Positions 42,707 through 55,759 of a stretch of 64,000 bases of DNA are shown here, one piece after another. Origin of the DNA: Komagataeibacter xylinus NBRC 15237. GTDB lineage: Bacteria; Pseudomonadota; Alphaproteobacteria; Acetobacterales; Acetobacteraceae. The notes below the pieces were generated by a model. It saw only the letters and a list, made by a program, of their open reading frames with translations. It did not search any database and was not told the DNA's origin. The DNA lies in assembly GCF_001571345.1 (NCBI RefSeq), contig NZ_BCTP01000006.1, positions 58,283-122,282 on the forward strand. The letters are read 5' to 3'. Position numbers and translations under genes: made by a program. The first letter of the stretch is position 1; each line of letters starts with the position of its first letter.

Positions 42707-44350
42707 ATGAATGACATGACAGGCGTTTCTTTCCTTCCGCTGGGCGGAACCGGCGAAATTGGCATGAACCTCAACCTCTATCGCCAGGGCGATACGTGGC
42801 TGGCGGTGGATTGTGGCATCGGCTTCAGCGGCAACGACACGCCCGAGGCCGAGATCATCCTGCCCGACCCCGTGTTCATCGCCGAGCGGCGCAAGGCACT
42901 GGCCGGGCTGGTCGTGACCCACGCGCATGAGGACCATCTCGGCGCCATCGCCCATCTGTGGCCGCAGCTTGGCTGCCCGGTCTATGTCACGCCGTTTGCC
43001 GCAGCCGTGCTGCGCCGCAAGCTTGGCGAGGCAGGGCTTGTGCAGCAGGTGCCCATCCATGTGATCGCGCCCGGTGGCGCGTTCAACGTGGGGCCGTTCG
43101 ACCTGCGTTTTGTCTCGGTCACGCATTCGGTGCCGGAATCGCAGTCGCTGGTGCTGCGCACGCCGCAGGGCATCATCATCCACACCGGTGACTGGAAGAT
43201 CGACCCCGACCCGCAGGTCGGCCCGCCGACCGACCTTGAAACCTTTGCAGCCCTTGGCCGCGAGGGCGTGCTGGCCATGGTGTGCGATAGCACCAATGTG
43301 CGCACTGAAGGGCCTTCCGCCTCGGAAGCCGATGTGCGGCGCGAGATGACCCGCCTCATCGCATCGCTTGAAGGCCGCATTGCCGTCACCTGCTTTGCCA
43401 GCAACGTGGCACGCGTGGAAACGCTGGCCAAGGCGGCGCAGGCGGCAGGGCGCCGCGTGGCCGTGGTGGGTCGCAGCCTGCGCAACCTCGAGGTGGCGGC
43501 GCGCGAATGTGGCTACCTGTCCGATGTGCCGAACTTCCTGTCCGAACAGGATGCCAATTCGGTGCCGGACAACCAGATCATGCTGATCGTGACTGGCAGC
43601 CAGGGCGAGCCGCGCTCGGCGCTGTCGCGCATCGCATCCGACACGCACCCCAACATCTCGCTGGGCGAGGGGGATACGGTCATCTACAGCAGCCGCATGA
43701 TTCCCGGTAACGAGCAGGCCGTCATCCAGGTGCAGGACAACCTGACCCGGCGCGGCGTGCATGTCATTACCGACAAGGATCATCTCGTGCATGTGTCCGG
43801 CCATGCCACGGGCGGTGACGTGCGCAAGCTGTATGACCTCGTGCGTCCGCGCTTTCTCATTCCCGTGCATGGCGAGTGGCGTCACCTGACCGCCAATGCC
43901 GCCATCGCGCAGGAACTCAACATCGAGCCGGTGCTGCTTGAGGATGGCGATATTCTCGATATCCGCAGCGACGGGGTGGAAATCGGCGACACCGCGCCCA
44001 CCGGGCGGCTGGTGCTCGATGGCGGCCGCATCCTGCCCATGAATGGCGGCGTGCTGTCGGCGCGGCGGCGCATGCTGTTCAACGGCATGGTGATGGGCAG
44101 CTTTGCCGTCGATGAGGAGGGCTACCTGATTGGCGACCCCAAGGTGAGCGCGCCCGGCCTGCTCGATGCCGAAGACCCCGAGACCGCGCGCGTGACGGAA
44201 GAGTTCGGCAATGCGCTGGATGAAATTCCCGATGAACTGCGCGAGAACGACACCACCTTCCGCGAGGCCGCCAAGACCGCGCTGCGCCGGGCGCTTGGCC
44301 GCAAGCTGCAAAAGCGCCCTCTGGTGGATGTGCATCTGCTGCGCGTCTGA
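42707..44350 (+). CDS. rnj: Ribonuclease J
   Basis: Metallo-beta-lactamase/beta-CASP RNase that degrades and matures RNA, with 5'-to-3' exonuclease and endonuclease activity in the family. The 547-residue product begins with SFLPLGGTGEIGMN, has the metal site HAHEDH (72-77), the beta-CASP part (TCFASNVARVETLAKAA) and the late motif VSGHATGGDVRKLYD, FLIPVHGEW. ATG 42707 is about 300 bases after birA, so it may have its own promoter. A MITE-like repeat and a strong terminator follow. Confidence 0.94.
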   Translation: MNDMTGVSFLPLGGTGEIGMNLNLYRQGDTWLAVDCGIGFSGNDTPEAEIILPDPVFIAERRKALAGLVVTHAHEDHLGAIAHLWPQLGCPVYVTPFAAAVLRRKLGEAGLVQQVPIHVIAPGGAFNVGPFDLRFVSVTHSVPESQSLVLRTPQGIIIHTGDWKIDPDPQVGPPTDLETFAALGREGVLAMVCDSTNVRTEGPSASEADVRREMTRLIASLEGRIAVTCFASNVARVETLAKAAQAAGRRVAVVGRSLRNLEVAARECGYLSDVPNFLSEQDANSVPDNQIMLIVTGSQGEPRSALSRIASDTHPNISLGEGDTVIYSSRMIPGNEQAVIQVQDNLTRRGVHVITDKDHLVHVSGHATGGDVRKLYDLVRPRFLIPVHGEWRHLTANAAIAQELNIEPVLLEDGDILDIRSDGVEIGDTAPTGRLVLDGGRILPMNGGVLSARRRMLFNGMVMGSFAVDEEGYLIGDPKVSAPGLLDAEDPETARVTEEFGNALDEIPDELRENDTTFREAAKTALRRALGRKLQKRPLVDVHLLRV

Positions 44351-44377
44351 GAACCTGTTTGAAAACAACGCATTGAT

Positions 44378-44475
44378 AAAAGTTTTTGGGTGCCGCCTTT
44401 TTTAAAAAGGCGGCGTTCTCCGAAGCGTTCTGAAAAAAGCTTCACCAGAAACTTTCTTATGATTTCTGGCTGTTT
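44378..44475. repeat. MITE-like intergenic repeat, copy 2 (one end)
   Basis: Ninety-eight bases match the complement of 15780-15878 at about 88 of 99 aligned positions. It has the same end AAAAGTTTTTGGGTGC, a self-paired GCCGCCTTTTTT/AAAAAGGCGGC stem and the shared TTATGATTTCTGG block. Where copy 1 has TGCC/GGCA in the stem, copy 2 has CGCC/GGCG, so both sides changed together. The second end of the element is missing here, so this copy is partial. It lies 27 bases after the rnj stop. Confidence 0.8.
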
Positions 44476-44531
44476 TCCAGGCTGGCTATTTCAGATAGTT
44501 CCTGGGTCTGGCGCCACGGCACAAACATTTA

Positions 44532-44568
44532 TGGCAGGGAACGGACGAACCGTTTCCTGCCATTTTTT
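44532..44568 (+). terminator. Rho-independent terminator downstream of rnj
   Basis: Thirteen-base arms (44532-44544 and 44550-44562, one G-T pair) with a five-base loop and a T6 tract (44563-44568). It lies about 180 bases after rnj, beyond the repeat. From here to proS (44569-44812) I see no gene. Confidence 0.88.
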
Positions 44569-44812
44569 ATTGGTACGTTTTCCCTAAACCCGGCGGCTTT
44601 CGTGCAACCCGATTTGTGGGGGCACCATACGCCCGCAAGGGGCGCGTGGCCATGCCTGCTCACGCGGATGTTTACGGCCTTGCGGGCCGGTTGCATCACG
44701 CTTGAGTGTAATGTGGGTGTGCATCGGGTGCACATGCCCCATTCCACGGGCGTTGCGATTGGTCTAGGGTCCGCAGCGTTATCGGTTCTCATACGTCAAG
44801 GTTCATACGGAT

Positions 44813-46135
44813 ATGCGTCTGTCCCGCAGTTTTCTGCCGACCCTCAAGGAAAATCCGGCCGAGGCCCAGATCACCTCGCACCGGCTCATGCTGCGCGCGG
44901 GCATGATTCGCCAGACATCGGCCGGCATCTATGCCTGGCTGCCCGCTGGCCTGCGCGTGCTGGAGAACATCGCCAACATCGTGCGTGAAGAGCAGGATGC
45001 CGCGGGCGCGCAGGAAGTGCTGATGCCCACCATGCAGTCCGCCGAGTTGTGGAAGCGTTCGGGCCGGTATGATGATTATGGCCCCGAGATGCTGCGCATC
45101 CGAGACCGCCACGAGCGCGACATGCTGTTCGGCCCGACCAATGAGGAAATGATTACCGATATCTTCGGGCAGGTGGTCAAGTCCTACAAGGAACTGCCGC
45201 AGGTTCTCTACCAGATCCAGTGGAAGTTCCGCGATGAGGTGCGCCCCCGCTTTGGCGTGATGCGCGGCCGCGAGTTCTACATGAAGGACGGCTACAGCTT
45301 CGATCTCGACACGGCCTCGGCAGTCGATACCTATCGCCGCATGATGCTGGCCTACCTGCGCACCTTCCAGCGCCTTGGCGTGCGCGCCATCCCCATGCGG
45401 GCCGATACCGGGCCGATTGGCGGCGAGCTGAGCCATGAATTCCTCATCCTTGCCCCCACGGGCGAGAGCGGCGTGTTCTTTGACAGCGCGCTCGAGGATC
45501 AGGACTGGCTGGGTGAGGACGTGGACACCAATGACCGTGCCTCGCTGGAAAAATTCTTCACGCGCATGACCTCGTTCTATGCCGCAACCGACGAGATGCA
45601 TGATGCCGCAGCCTGGGCCGAAGTGCCCGCCGCGCGCCAGCGCGAGGGGCGTGGCATCGAGGTGGGGCATATCTTCAACTTCGGGCGTAAATACACCCAG
45701 TCCATGGATATTGCGGTCAGTGGCCCCGATGGCGCGCCGCTCTACCCCGAGATGGGTTCCTACGGCATTGGCGTCTCGCGTCTTGTCGCGGCCATCATCG
45801 AGGCCAGCCATGACGAAAACGGCATCATCTGGCCTCAATCCGTGGCGCCTTTCAAGGCGGTCATCATCAACCTCAAGAATGGTGATGCCCAGTGCGACGC
45901 GCTGTGCGAACAGCTTTACGGCGCCGCCCCCAAGGCCCTGCTGTATGATGACCGCGCCGAGCGGGCAGGGGCAAAGTTTGCCGATGCCGACCTGATGGGC
46001 CACCCGTGGCAGCTTATTGTTGGTCCGCGGGGTGCCAAGGAGGGCAAGGTGGAAGTCAAGAACCGCCGCACTGGTGAGCGCACCGAGGAGACGGCAGAAG
46101 GCGCGCTGGCCCTTATCGCGAAACTGCAGGGCTGA
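44813..46135 (+). CDS. proS: Prolyl-tRNA synthetase (short alphaproteobacterial type)
   Basis: Charges tRNA-Pro with proline. The 440-residue class II synthetase lacks the large editing insertion of E. coli ProRS (572 residues), as in alphaproteobacteria. Seen: motif 1 region, [10 protein letters not shown], motif 2 [25 protein letters not shown], motif 3 [13 protein letters not shown], and the C-terminal anticodon-binding domain. Start is ATG 44813. lolC follows after two bases, so proS-lolC-lolD is probably one operon. Confidence 0.95.
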   Translation: MRLSRSFLPTLKENPAEAQITSHRLMLRAGMIRQTSAGIYAWLPAGLRVLENIANIVREEQDAAGAQEVLMPTMQSAELWKRSGRYDDYGPEMLRIRDRHERDMLFGPTNEEMITDIFGQVVKSYKELPQVLYQIQWKFRDEVRPRFGVMRGREFYMKDGYSFDLDTASAVDTYRRMMLAYLRTFQRLGVRAIPMRADTGPIGGELSHEFLILAPTGESGVFFDSALEDQDWLGEDVDTNDRASLEKFFTRMTSFYAATDEMHDAAAWAEVPAARQREGRGIEVGHIFNFGRKYTQSMDIAVSGPDGAPLYPEMGSYGIGVSRLVAAIIEASHDENGIIWPQSVAPFKAVIINLKNGDAQCDALCEQLYGAAPKALLYDDRAERAGAKFADADLMGHPWQLIVGPRGAKEGKVEVKNRRTGERTEETAEGALALIAKLQG

Positions 46136-46137
46136 GC

Positions 46138-47382
46138 ATGTTTGGTCCCTTCGAGCGGATGATCGCCGGGCGCTACCTGCGGGCCCGGCGGGGGGAGCGG
46201 TTCGTTTCCATCATCGCGATCTTTTCGCTGGTCGGGATCGCGCTTGGCGTTGCCACGCTGATTATCGTGATGTCGGTCATGAACGGGTTCAAGGCCGACC
46301 TGCTCGGTCGCATCCTTGGCCTTAATGGCGACCTGAGCGTGTACGGCCTGAGCCGCACCATCAGCGATTATGATGCCGTGGCAGGCCGCGTGCGCGGCGT
46401 GCCAGGCGTGGTTTCGGCCGCACCGCTGGTTGAATCGCAGGTGCTGCTCAATTCGGGCAGCTACAATGCGGGTGGGCTGGTGCGCGGCATGACGCGGGCC
46501 GACCTGGTGGGCTTGCATGAGGTCAGTGACAACCTTGTTGCGGGCAGCCTTGATGATTTTGGTGGCGATGACACGATCGTTGTCGGCACCACGCTGGCCG
46601 AGCGCGCGGGGCTGACCGTGGGCGGCAGGCTTACCCTTGTCTCGCCACAGGGGGCGGCCACCGCCTTCGGCACCATGCCGCGCGTGCGGGCCTACCGCGT
46701 GGTGGCGATTTTTGATGCGGGCGTGAGCGACTATAATTCCAGCTACGTGTTCCTGCCGCTGCATGCCGCCCAGGTCTATTTCCAGCTACCGGGGCAGGTG
46801 ACGCAGGTGCAGGTCATGACGAAGGACGCGGAGAACGTCATCCCCATCCGCACGGCGATTGAAAAGGCGATGGATGGCGAAGTGCGCGTGATGGACTGGA
46901 CCCAGAGCAACAACGCCTTCTTTGGCGCGGTGCAGGTGGAGCAGAACGTGATGTTCCTGATCCTGACGCTCATCATCCTTGTCGCGGCCTTCAACGTCAT
47001 TTCCTCGCTGATCATGATGGTCAAGGACAAGAGCGCCGATATTGCCGTGCTGCGCACGCTGGGCGCCACGCGGGGCGCGATCATGCGCATCTTCCTCATG
47101 TGCGGGGCCTCGGTGGGGATAACGGGCACGTTTGTCGGCACTGGTCTGGGCATCGTGTTCTGCCTCAACATCGAGCGCATCCGCCAGTTGCTCCAGCGCA
47201 TGACCGGCACCGACCTGTTCAATGCCGAGGTGTATTACCTCGAGCACCTGCCTGCCAAGCTGGTATGGTCGCAGGTGATCGAGGTGATCGCCATGGCGCT
47301 GGTGCTCTCGCTGCTGGCCACACTCTACCCCTCATGGCGGGCGGCGAAGACCGACCCGGTGGAGGCCCTGCGCCATGAATGA
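46138..47382 (+). CDS. lolC: Lipoprotein-releasing ABC transporter permease LolC/LolE
   Basis: Inner-membrane permease of the Lol system, which releases lipoproteins for transport to the outer membrane. The 414-residue product has a first helix ([26 protein letters not shown]), the MNGFKADL site typical of LolC/E, a periplasmic domain, and three C-terminal helices (from about 275). Only one permease gene is present, as in species with a LolF-type homodimer. It overlaps lolD by eight bases. Confidence 0.93.
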   Translation: MFGPFERMIAGRYLRARRGERFVSIIAIFSLVGIALGVATLIIVMSVMNGFKADLLGRILGLNGDLSVYGLSRTISDYDAVAGRVRGVPGVVSAAPLVESQVLLNSGSYNAGGLVRGMTRADLVGLHEVSDNLVAGSLDDFGGDDTIVVGTTLAERAGLTVGGRLTLVSPQGAATAFGTMPRVRAYRVVAIFDAGVSDYNSSYVFLPLHAAQVYFQLPGQVTQVQVMTKDAENVIPIRTAIEKAMDGEVRVMDWTQSNNAFFGAVQVEQNVMFLILTLIILVAAFNVISSLIMMVKDKSADIAVLRTLGATRGAIMRIFLMCGASVGITGTFVGTGLGIVFCLNIERIRQLLQRMTGTDLFNAEVYYLEHLPAKLVWSQVIEVIAMALVLSLLATLYPSWRAAKTDPVEALRHE

Positions 47383-48076
47383 CACCGTAAATACCGCCCC
47401 GCCGCTGCATCTTGATGGCGTGGTGCGCCGCTATATCAGCGGTGAGGAAACGCTTGAGGTGTTGAGCGGGGCAGATCTTACGCTGCACGGTGGCGAGATC
47501 GTGGCCCTTGTGGCCCCCTCGGGCACCGGCAAGTCGACCCTGCTGCATGTGGCGGGCCTGCTGGAAAAACCCGATGCAGGCTGCGTGCTGCTGGCAGGGC
47601 AGGATGCGGGCGCGCTGCCTGATGGCGGGCGCACGGAACTACGGCGCGACCGGATCGGGTTTGTCTATCAGTTCCATCACCTGCTGGCCGAGTTCACCGC
47701 GCGCGAGAATGTCATGATCCCGCAGATGATTGCGGGTGTGCCGCGCAGTCAGGCGCGGGCAAGGGCGGATGAACTGTTGGCCGACTTTGGCCTGGCGCAC
47801 CGGCTGGACCACCTGCCGGGCAAGCTTTCGGGCGGCGAGAAGCAGCGCGTGGCCATTGCCCGCGCACTGGCCAACCGCCCGCACGTGCTGCTGGCCGATG
47901 AGCCGACCGGCAACCTCGATGTCAATACATCCGATGCCGTATTCGATGCCCTGCTCGTCACCGTGCGGGCGCATGGTGTGGCGGCCCTGATCGCCACCCA
48001 TAACATGGAACTTGCCCGCCGTATGGACCGCATCGTGACCCTGCGGGATGGAAAGGTGGTGCCGGTGGAAGGGTAA
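47375..48076 (+). CDS. lolD: Lipoprotein-releasing ABC transporter ATPase LolD
   Basis: ATPase that powers the Lol permease. The 233-residue product has Walker [10 protein letters not shown], signature [15 protein letters not shown], Walker [14 protein letters not shown] and the switch His in [28 protein letters not shown] is a LolD-like Q-loop region. It starts inside the lolC end (ATG 47375). Two AT-rich orphan genes lie between it and dnaE. Confidence 0.95.
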   Translation: MNDTVNTAPPLHLDGVVRRYISGEETLEVLSGADLTLHGGEIVALVAPSGTGKSTLLHVAGLLEKPDAGCVLLAGQDAGALPDGGRTELRRDRIGFVYQFHHLLAEFTARENVMIPQMIAGVPRSQARARADELLADFGLAHRLDHLPGKLSGGEKQRVAIARALANRPHVLLADEPTGNLDVNTSDAVFDALLVTVRAHGVAALIATHNMELARRMDRIVTLRDGKVVPVEG

Positions 48077-48197
48077 TCTCCCTGCGCCCGGCAACACAGG
48101 ACCGACAGGCGTGCAGGCCCGTGCCGTAAGCAGGGACCGCATGCGCGATGCGGTTCGTGGTATCACGTTGGTCGGGAAAAGAACTGGGCGGAGGGGT

Positions 48198-48677
48198 ATG
48201 AGTTATTTTGAACGCTACAGGCATCTCCATATTGAACTGCTCAGCCATGATGATGACCGCAACCTGCCCCTGAAGTGGATCAGGTGCTACGACAGGCCCG
48301 GCATCTACGATGACTGTTTCCTGATTGACTGGGCCGGTTCCATACGGGCGCATGCGATCTGGTATGAAGATAACAACCTTGCCATCCAAGAACATACGGC
48401 GCTTTCATTCAGCACGCATGTAGATGACCTGTTTCTTCATATGAAGAAAACGCATGAACAGGCCCGGTTTTTTGTTTTCACAAACGAATATGCGCAGCAG
48501 TACAACCTGTTCAGGCTTGAAGGCACGCCACCTTTTGCGAAAGAGCCGGGACTGGATATTAACCGCATTGTAAAATTCATGAAGGAAAAGAAAAAGCGCG
48601 AAGAACAGGAAGCCATCGAGAATAAAGCCAGGCTCTCGATGATGAATTTCATTCACCGGATTACAACGCTTTTCTGA
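48198..48677 (+). CDS. Hypothetical protein
   Basis: A 159-residue protein I do not recognise. It is hydrophilic, begins MSYFERYRHLHIELLSHDDD, lacks a signal peptide or membrane segment, and ends in a highly charged helix-prone segment (KFMKEKKKREEQEAIENK). ATG 48198 has a strong GGAGGGG site; the frame is open back to 48048 without a better start. Composition becomes AT-richer than the neighbours toward the 3' end. It interrupts the usual lolD-dnaE order. Confidence 0.7.
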   Translation: MSYFERYRHLHIELLSHDDDRNLPLKWIRCYDRPGIYDDCFLIDWAGSIRAHAIWYEDNNLAIQEHTALSFSTHVDDLFLHMKKTHEQARFFVFTNEYAQQYNLFRLEGTPPFAKEPGLDINRIVKFMKEKKKREEQEAIENKARLSMMNFIHRITTLF

Positions 48678-48825
48678 CTGGGCATGGCCTGCCCTGATTC
48701 CGCCCCTGCCAGCACCATGACAGGGCACGAAAGTGCACAGGCCCGTGCCCGGCTATAAGACCATTTTTACGAACCTTCATGTGTTTGTTCCTTATGTATC
48801 AAGCATGAATGGAAATATTAAAAAG

Positions 48826-49239
48826 TTATTTCTGGCAGAATGTGACAACGGGACCATAATCCTGTTCATCATGAAAATATTTCACGGCAAATTCCCGTTC
48901 AGGAAATTTCTGCCTTAAAACCATGTCCCATGAAAGCCGGACAATCTTGCCTATTTCCTCAAAAACCATATCAGGAACGTTCCCGCTGAAGCCGTCAAAC
49001 ACTACGTAAAGGAATGTGTTGTTCATACTTTCTTCAATTTTTATTTTATCGTTATTGTAGTTTTCGCGGGCATCCAGGAACTTGCTTTCGGTATAATAAT
49101 ACTCCAGAAGGAAGCACCCATCCACTACGATAATGGAGGGAAACAGCAGGGCACAGAAAGCTAGTGATGTGTAAGGGCTGCAATTGCTGGCAATATAGGC
49201 CAGCTTGTCGTGCGCGCTGCCCGGTTCTATTGCATTCAT
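48826..49239 (-). CDS. Hypothetical protein (AT-rich)
   Basis: A 137-residue protein of unknown function, convergent with the preceding gene. It has one hydrophobic stretch (SLAFCALLFPSIIVVDGCFLLE, about residues 25-46) and an acidic, aromatic-rich C-terminal half. Codon use is clearly AT-rich (AAT, AAA, ATA). No good ribosome binding site is seen before ATG 49239, so start and even expression are uncertain. With the previous gene it forms a small insertion between lolD and dnaE. Confidence 0.5.
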   Translation of the reverse strand: MNAIEPGSAHDKLAYIASNCSPYTSLAFCALLFPSIIVVDGCFLLEYYYTESKFLDARENYNNDKIKIEESMNNTFLYVVFDGFSGNVPDMVFEEIGKIVRLSWDMVLRQKFPEREFAVKYFHDEQDYGPVVTFCQK

Positions 49240-49432
49240 GATTGAATTGATATTTTCAATGCAGGGCAGGGAATCAATAAGTTCGGTTATTCATCATATC
49301 ACCTCTCCGCAAAAGGCATTGTGTAACGGATTGCCGCATGGCCACAACTGCCTTGGCCGTGCACCACCTTCGCTGCCTTGCGGCGGTGTCAGGGGAGTGC
49401 ACATCGCGCCCCGAGTGGGGTAGAATGGCTGC

Positions 49433-52867
<3,435 letters not shown>

Positions 52868-53026
52868 ATGTTATTTATTGATAACGTATAAATAAGGGAA
52901 GAATGCTCCGGGGGGCGCCCATCGCCTCGTCGTGTGGGCAGGAACCTTGCAAGGGCAGGGCAGGGGTGCCATACGCAGGGGCTGTCTTTTGCGCACCATC
53001 CCTGTTCATGCAACGCCGGATACAGA

Positions 53027-54196
53027 ATGGACAACGCCATTCCCGCCACCAGCCTGTCGCACCAGAGCGTAACCTTTGCCGAGGGCCTGCCGCTTGACTG
53101 CGGCTTCCATCTTGCCCCGGTTGAGGTGGCCTACCGTACCTATGGCACGCTCTCGCCCGCGCGCGATAACGCCATCGTGGTGTGTCATGCGCTGACCGGC
53201 GACCAGTACGTGGCCGACCCGCATCCGCTTACCGGCAAGCCCGGCTGGTGGAGCCGCATGGTCGGCCCCGGCCTGCCGATTGATACCGATCGCTTCTTTA
53301 TCATCTGCTGCAACGTGTTGGGCGGCTGCATGGGCACCACCGGGCCGCGCAGCCTCCGCACGCTGCCCGATGGCACGCAGGAGCCGTGGGGCACCGATTT
53401 TCCCCCCATCACCATCCGCGACATGGTGCGCGCGCAGAAGCTGCTGGTCGAGCATCTGGGCATTACGCGCCTGCTGGCCGTTGTTGGCGGCTCAATGGGT
53501 GGCATGCAGGTGCTCGAATGGGCCGCGACCTACCCCGAATGCGTGTTCGCGGCCCTGCCCATTGCCACAAGCCCGTTCCATTCCGCCCAGAACATTGCGT
53601 TCAACGAGGTCAGCCGCCAGGCCATTTTCGCCGATCCGCAATGGCATGGCGGGCGATATTGGGAATGCGGCGAGATCCCGGCGCGCGGGCTGGCGGTGGC
53701 GCGGATGATGGCGCACATCACCTACCTTTCCGAGGCCGCGCTGACCCGCAAATTCGGCCGCCGCGTGCGTCATGAGCCGGGTAAAGGCGGGGCAGGGGGG
53801 CCGGGCTCGCTGTTTGGCGAGATGTTCGAGGTGGAAAGCTACCTGCGCCACCAGGGCTCGACCTTCGTGCGGCGGTTTGACGCCAATTCCTACCTCACCA
53901 TCACCCGCGCCATGGATTATTTCGACCTCGGCGCCGAGCATGATGGCGATATGTCGCACCCGTTTGCGGGCACGCGCACGCGCTTCTGTATCGTGTCGTT
54001 TTCATCCGACTGGCTGTTCCCCACCTCGCAGTCGCGGCTGCTGGCCCGCGCGCTCAACCGGGTGGCGGCCAACGTATCGTTTGTCGAGATCGAGAGCGAC
54101 AAGGGCCATGATGCCTTTTTGCTTGATGAGCCGGATTTTGACCGTACCATCCGTGGTTTCCTGTGCGGAGCCGCCGAACATGCCGGGATTGCCTGA
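53027..54196 (+). CDS. metX: Homoserine O-acetyltransferase (MetX)
   Basis: Alpha/beta-hydrolase-fold enzyme that acylates homoserine in methionine synthesis. The 389-residue product has the triad S156 (GGSMGGMQ), D328 (SSDWLFP) and H361 (DKGHDAFL), and [12 protein letters not shown] and [13 protein letters not shown] typical of MetX. Whether acetyl-CoA or succinyl-CoA is used cannot be settled from this reading. ATG 53027 is preceded by CCGGA; the frame to 52934 lacks family similarity. metW follows two bases after the stop. Confidence 0.93.
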   Translation: MDNAIPATSLSHQSVTFAEGLPLDCGFHLAPVEVAYRTYGTLSPARDNAIVVCHALTGDQYVADPHPLTGKPGWWSRMVGPGLPIDTDRFFIICCNVLGGCMGTTGPRSLRTLPDGTQEPWGTDFPPITIRDMVRAQKLLVEHLGITRLLAVVGGSMGGMQVLEWAATYPECVFAALPIATSPFHSAQNIAFNEVSRQAIFADPQWHGGRYWECGEIPARGLAVARMMAHITYLSEAALTRKFGRRVRHEPGKGGAGGPGSLFGEMFEVESYLRHQGSTFVRRFDANSYLTITRAMDYFDLGAEHDGDMSHPFAGTRTRFCIVSFSSDWLFPTSQSRLLARALNRVAANVSFVEIESDKGHDAFLLDEPDFDRTIRGFLCGAAEHAGIA

Positions 54197-54198
54197 CC

Positions 54199-54813
54199 AT
54201 GCGCCTTGACCAGCGACTCATCGCCGGCATGATCCGCCCCCGCACCCGCGTGCTTGACGTGGGCAGCGGCGATGGCGCGCTGCTCGACTACCTGTTTCGC
54301 AACAGCGGGTGTGATGCGCGTGGCATCGAGATCGACATGAAGGAGGTGACCCGCTCGGTCGCCCACGGCCTGCCGGTCATGCATGGCGATGCGGATCATG
54401 ACCTGGCCCATTACCCCGATAACGCCTTTGACTACGTGGTGCTGCAGCGCACGCTCCAGGCCGTCGAGCGCCCGCGCGAGGTGCTGCGCCAGATGCTGCG
54501 CATCGGGCGGTATGCCATCGTGTCCTTCCCCAATTTTGGCCACTGGCGGCTGCGCCTGCAACTGCTCACGAGCGGGCGCATGCCCATGACCAGCGTGTGG
54601 AGCAGGCCGTGGTATGATACGCCCAACATCCACCCCTGCACCATCCTCGATTTTTTGACGCTGTGCCGGGATGAGGGCTATGGTGTGCAGCAATGGATGG
54701 CCGTTGATGAAGACGGCGAGCGCGCACCGTGGCGGCGCTCGATCCGGCTGGCCAACCTGTTTGGCGAACAGGCGCTGTTCCTGCTGCGGCGCAAGGACGG
54801 CCCGCGCTCCTGA
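54199..54813 (+). CDS. metW: Methionine biosynthesis protein MetW
   Basis: Class I SAM-methyltransferase-fold protein of 204 residues that in many Proteobacteria pairs with MetX and is needed for its activity. It has RVLDVGSGDGALLDYL as the SAM-binding loop, GIEID, and the MetW signature VSFPNFGHWRLRLQLL and WYDTPNIHPCTI. The gene starts two bases after the metX stop, so the pair is probably coupled; the longer frame back to 54163 overlaps metX. Confidence 0.93.
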   Translation: MRLDQRLIAGMIRPRTRVLDVGSGDGALLDYLFRNSGCDARGIEIDMKEVTRSVAHGLPVMHGDADHDLAHYPDNAFDYVVLQRTLQAVERPREVLRQMLRIGRYAIVSFPNFGHWRLRLQLLTSGRMPMTSVWSRPWYDTPNIHPCTILDFLTLCRDEGYGVQQWMAVDEDGERAPWRRSIRLANLFGEQALFLLRRKDGPRS

Positions 54814-54839
54814 ACGCGCCACGATGGGGAGACCCGACC

Positions 54840-55451
54840 ATGGACACACTCGAAGCCATTCGCACCCGCCGCGCCATCCGCGCCTATGATCCCGACCACC
54901 GGATCAGCGATGCCGAACTGCGCACCCTGCTCGCGGCGGCCCGCATGGCGCCCTCGGCGTTCAATGTCCAGCACTGCCGTTTCGTGGTGGTGAAGGACCC
55001 GGCCCTGCGGCGCGAACTGCGCAAGGTGGCGTGGGACCAGTCGCATGTGACCGACGCCTCGGTGCTGGTCGTGCTCTGCGCCGACCGCGATGCCTGGAAG
55101 GAAGACCCCGCCCGCTACTTCAACGGCGCGCCCGATGCGGTCAGGCAGCAGATGGCGGAAATGATCACCCGCTATTATGAAGGCCGCGAATGGGTGCAGC
55201 AGGACGAGACCATGCGTAGCTGCGGCCTTGCCGCCCAGACGCTCATGCTCGCCGCCACCGCCATGGGCTACCAGTCCTGCCCGATGGATGGCTTTGATTT
55301 CGAGGCGGTGGGCAAATTGATCAACCTGCCACCCAACCATGTGGTGGCGATGTTCGTGGTCATTGGCAAAGGCACGCAGGAGGCGGCCCCGCGCGTGGGC
55401 AAGCTGCCCGACAGCGAGGTCATCCTGACCGACCGCTTTCCTTCGCGCTGA
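54840..55451 (+). CDS. Nitroreductase family flavoprotein
   Basis: FMN-dependent oxidoreductase of the nitroreductase superfamily, 203 residues. Seen: TRRAIRAYDPDHRIS (FMN-binding Arg pair), AARMAPSAFNVQHCRFVVV, GLAAQTLMLAATAMGYQSCPMDGF and the C-terminal PRVGKLPDSEV. Natural substrate unknown; quinones or nitro compounds are typical. ATG 54840 has a GGGGAGA site. It is 26 bases after metW and may be co-transcribed. Confidence 0.9.
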   Translation: MDTLEAIRTRRAIRAYDPDHRISDAELRTLLAAARMAPSAFNVQHCRFVVVKDPALRRELRKVAWDQSHVTDASVLVVLCADRDAWKEDPARYFNGAPDAVRQQMAEMITRYYEGREWVQQDETMRSCGLAAQTLMLAATAMGYQSCPMDGFDFEAVGKLINLPPNHVVAMFVVIGKGTQEAAPRVGKLPDSEVILTDRFPSR

Positions 55452-55759
55452 AGCCGGGCGCAGGGCCAGCGCATTAAAAGCTTGCGGTCGGGCCCGCAAC
55501 GCGATAGAGCATTCCGCTCGGGAACGGACCGCGCCTGTTCCCCGTGCTGGCTAGATTGCACGTGTCCTTGACGCGGGGGACGCGACCATAAGCAGACTGG
55601 ACCGGCCTTTATCCCTTACATGATATCCTTGCGACGACAGAACGAGTGCCTCCATGCAAATGGGGGCCGGTTTCGGCTTCATCTGTCGGTTCGCCACCCG
55701 GGCACGCAGCACCCCCAAGGGGTTGCCGCCCCGTTTTTTCGCGCCAGGAGGCGCCATTC
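55452..55759. other. Leader region before the DEAD-box helicase gene
   Basis: About 300 bases with no accepted gene. Helicase genes of this kind often have long leaders, but I find no clear promoter or hairpin that I could defend here. Confidence 0.4.

Noticed and set aside
42462..42707. Open frame of 81 codons between birA and rnj as a gene or coaX remnant
   Set aside because: No ribosome binding site, no CoaX motif and it overlaps the rnj start by one base; chance frame is more likely.
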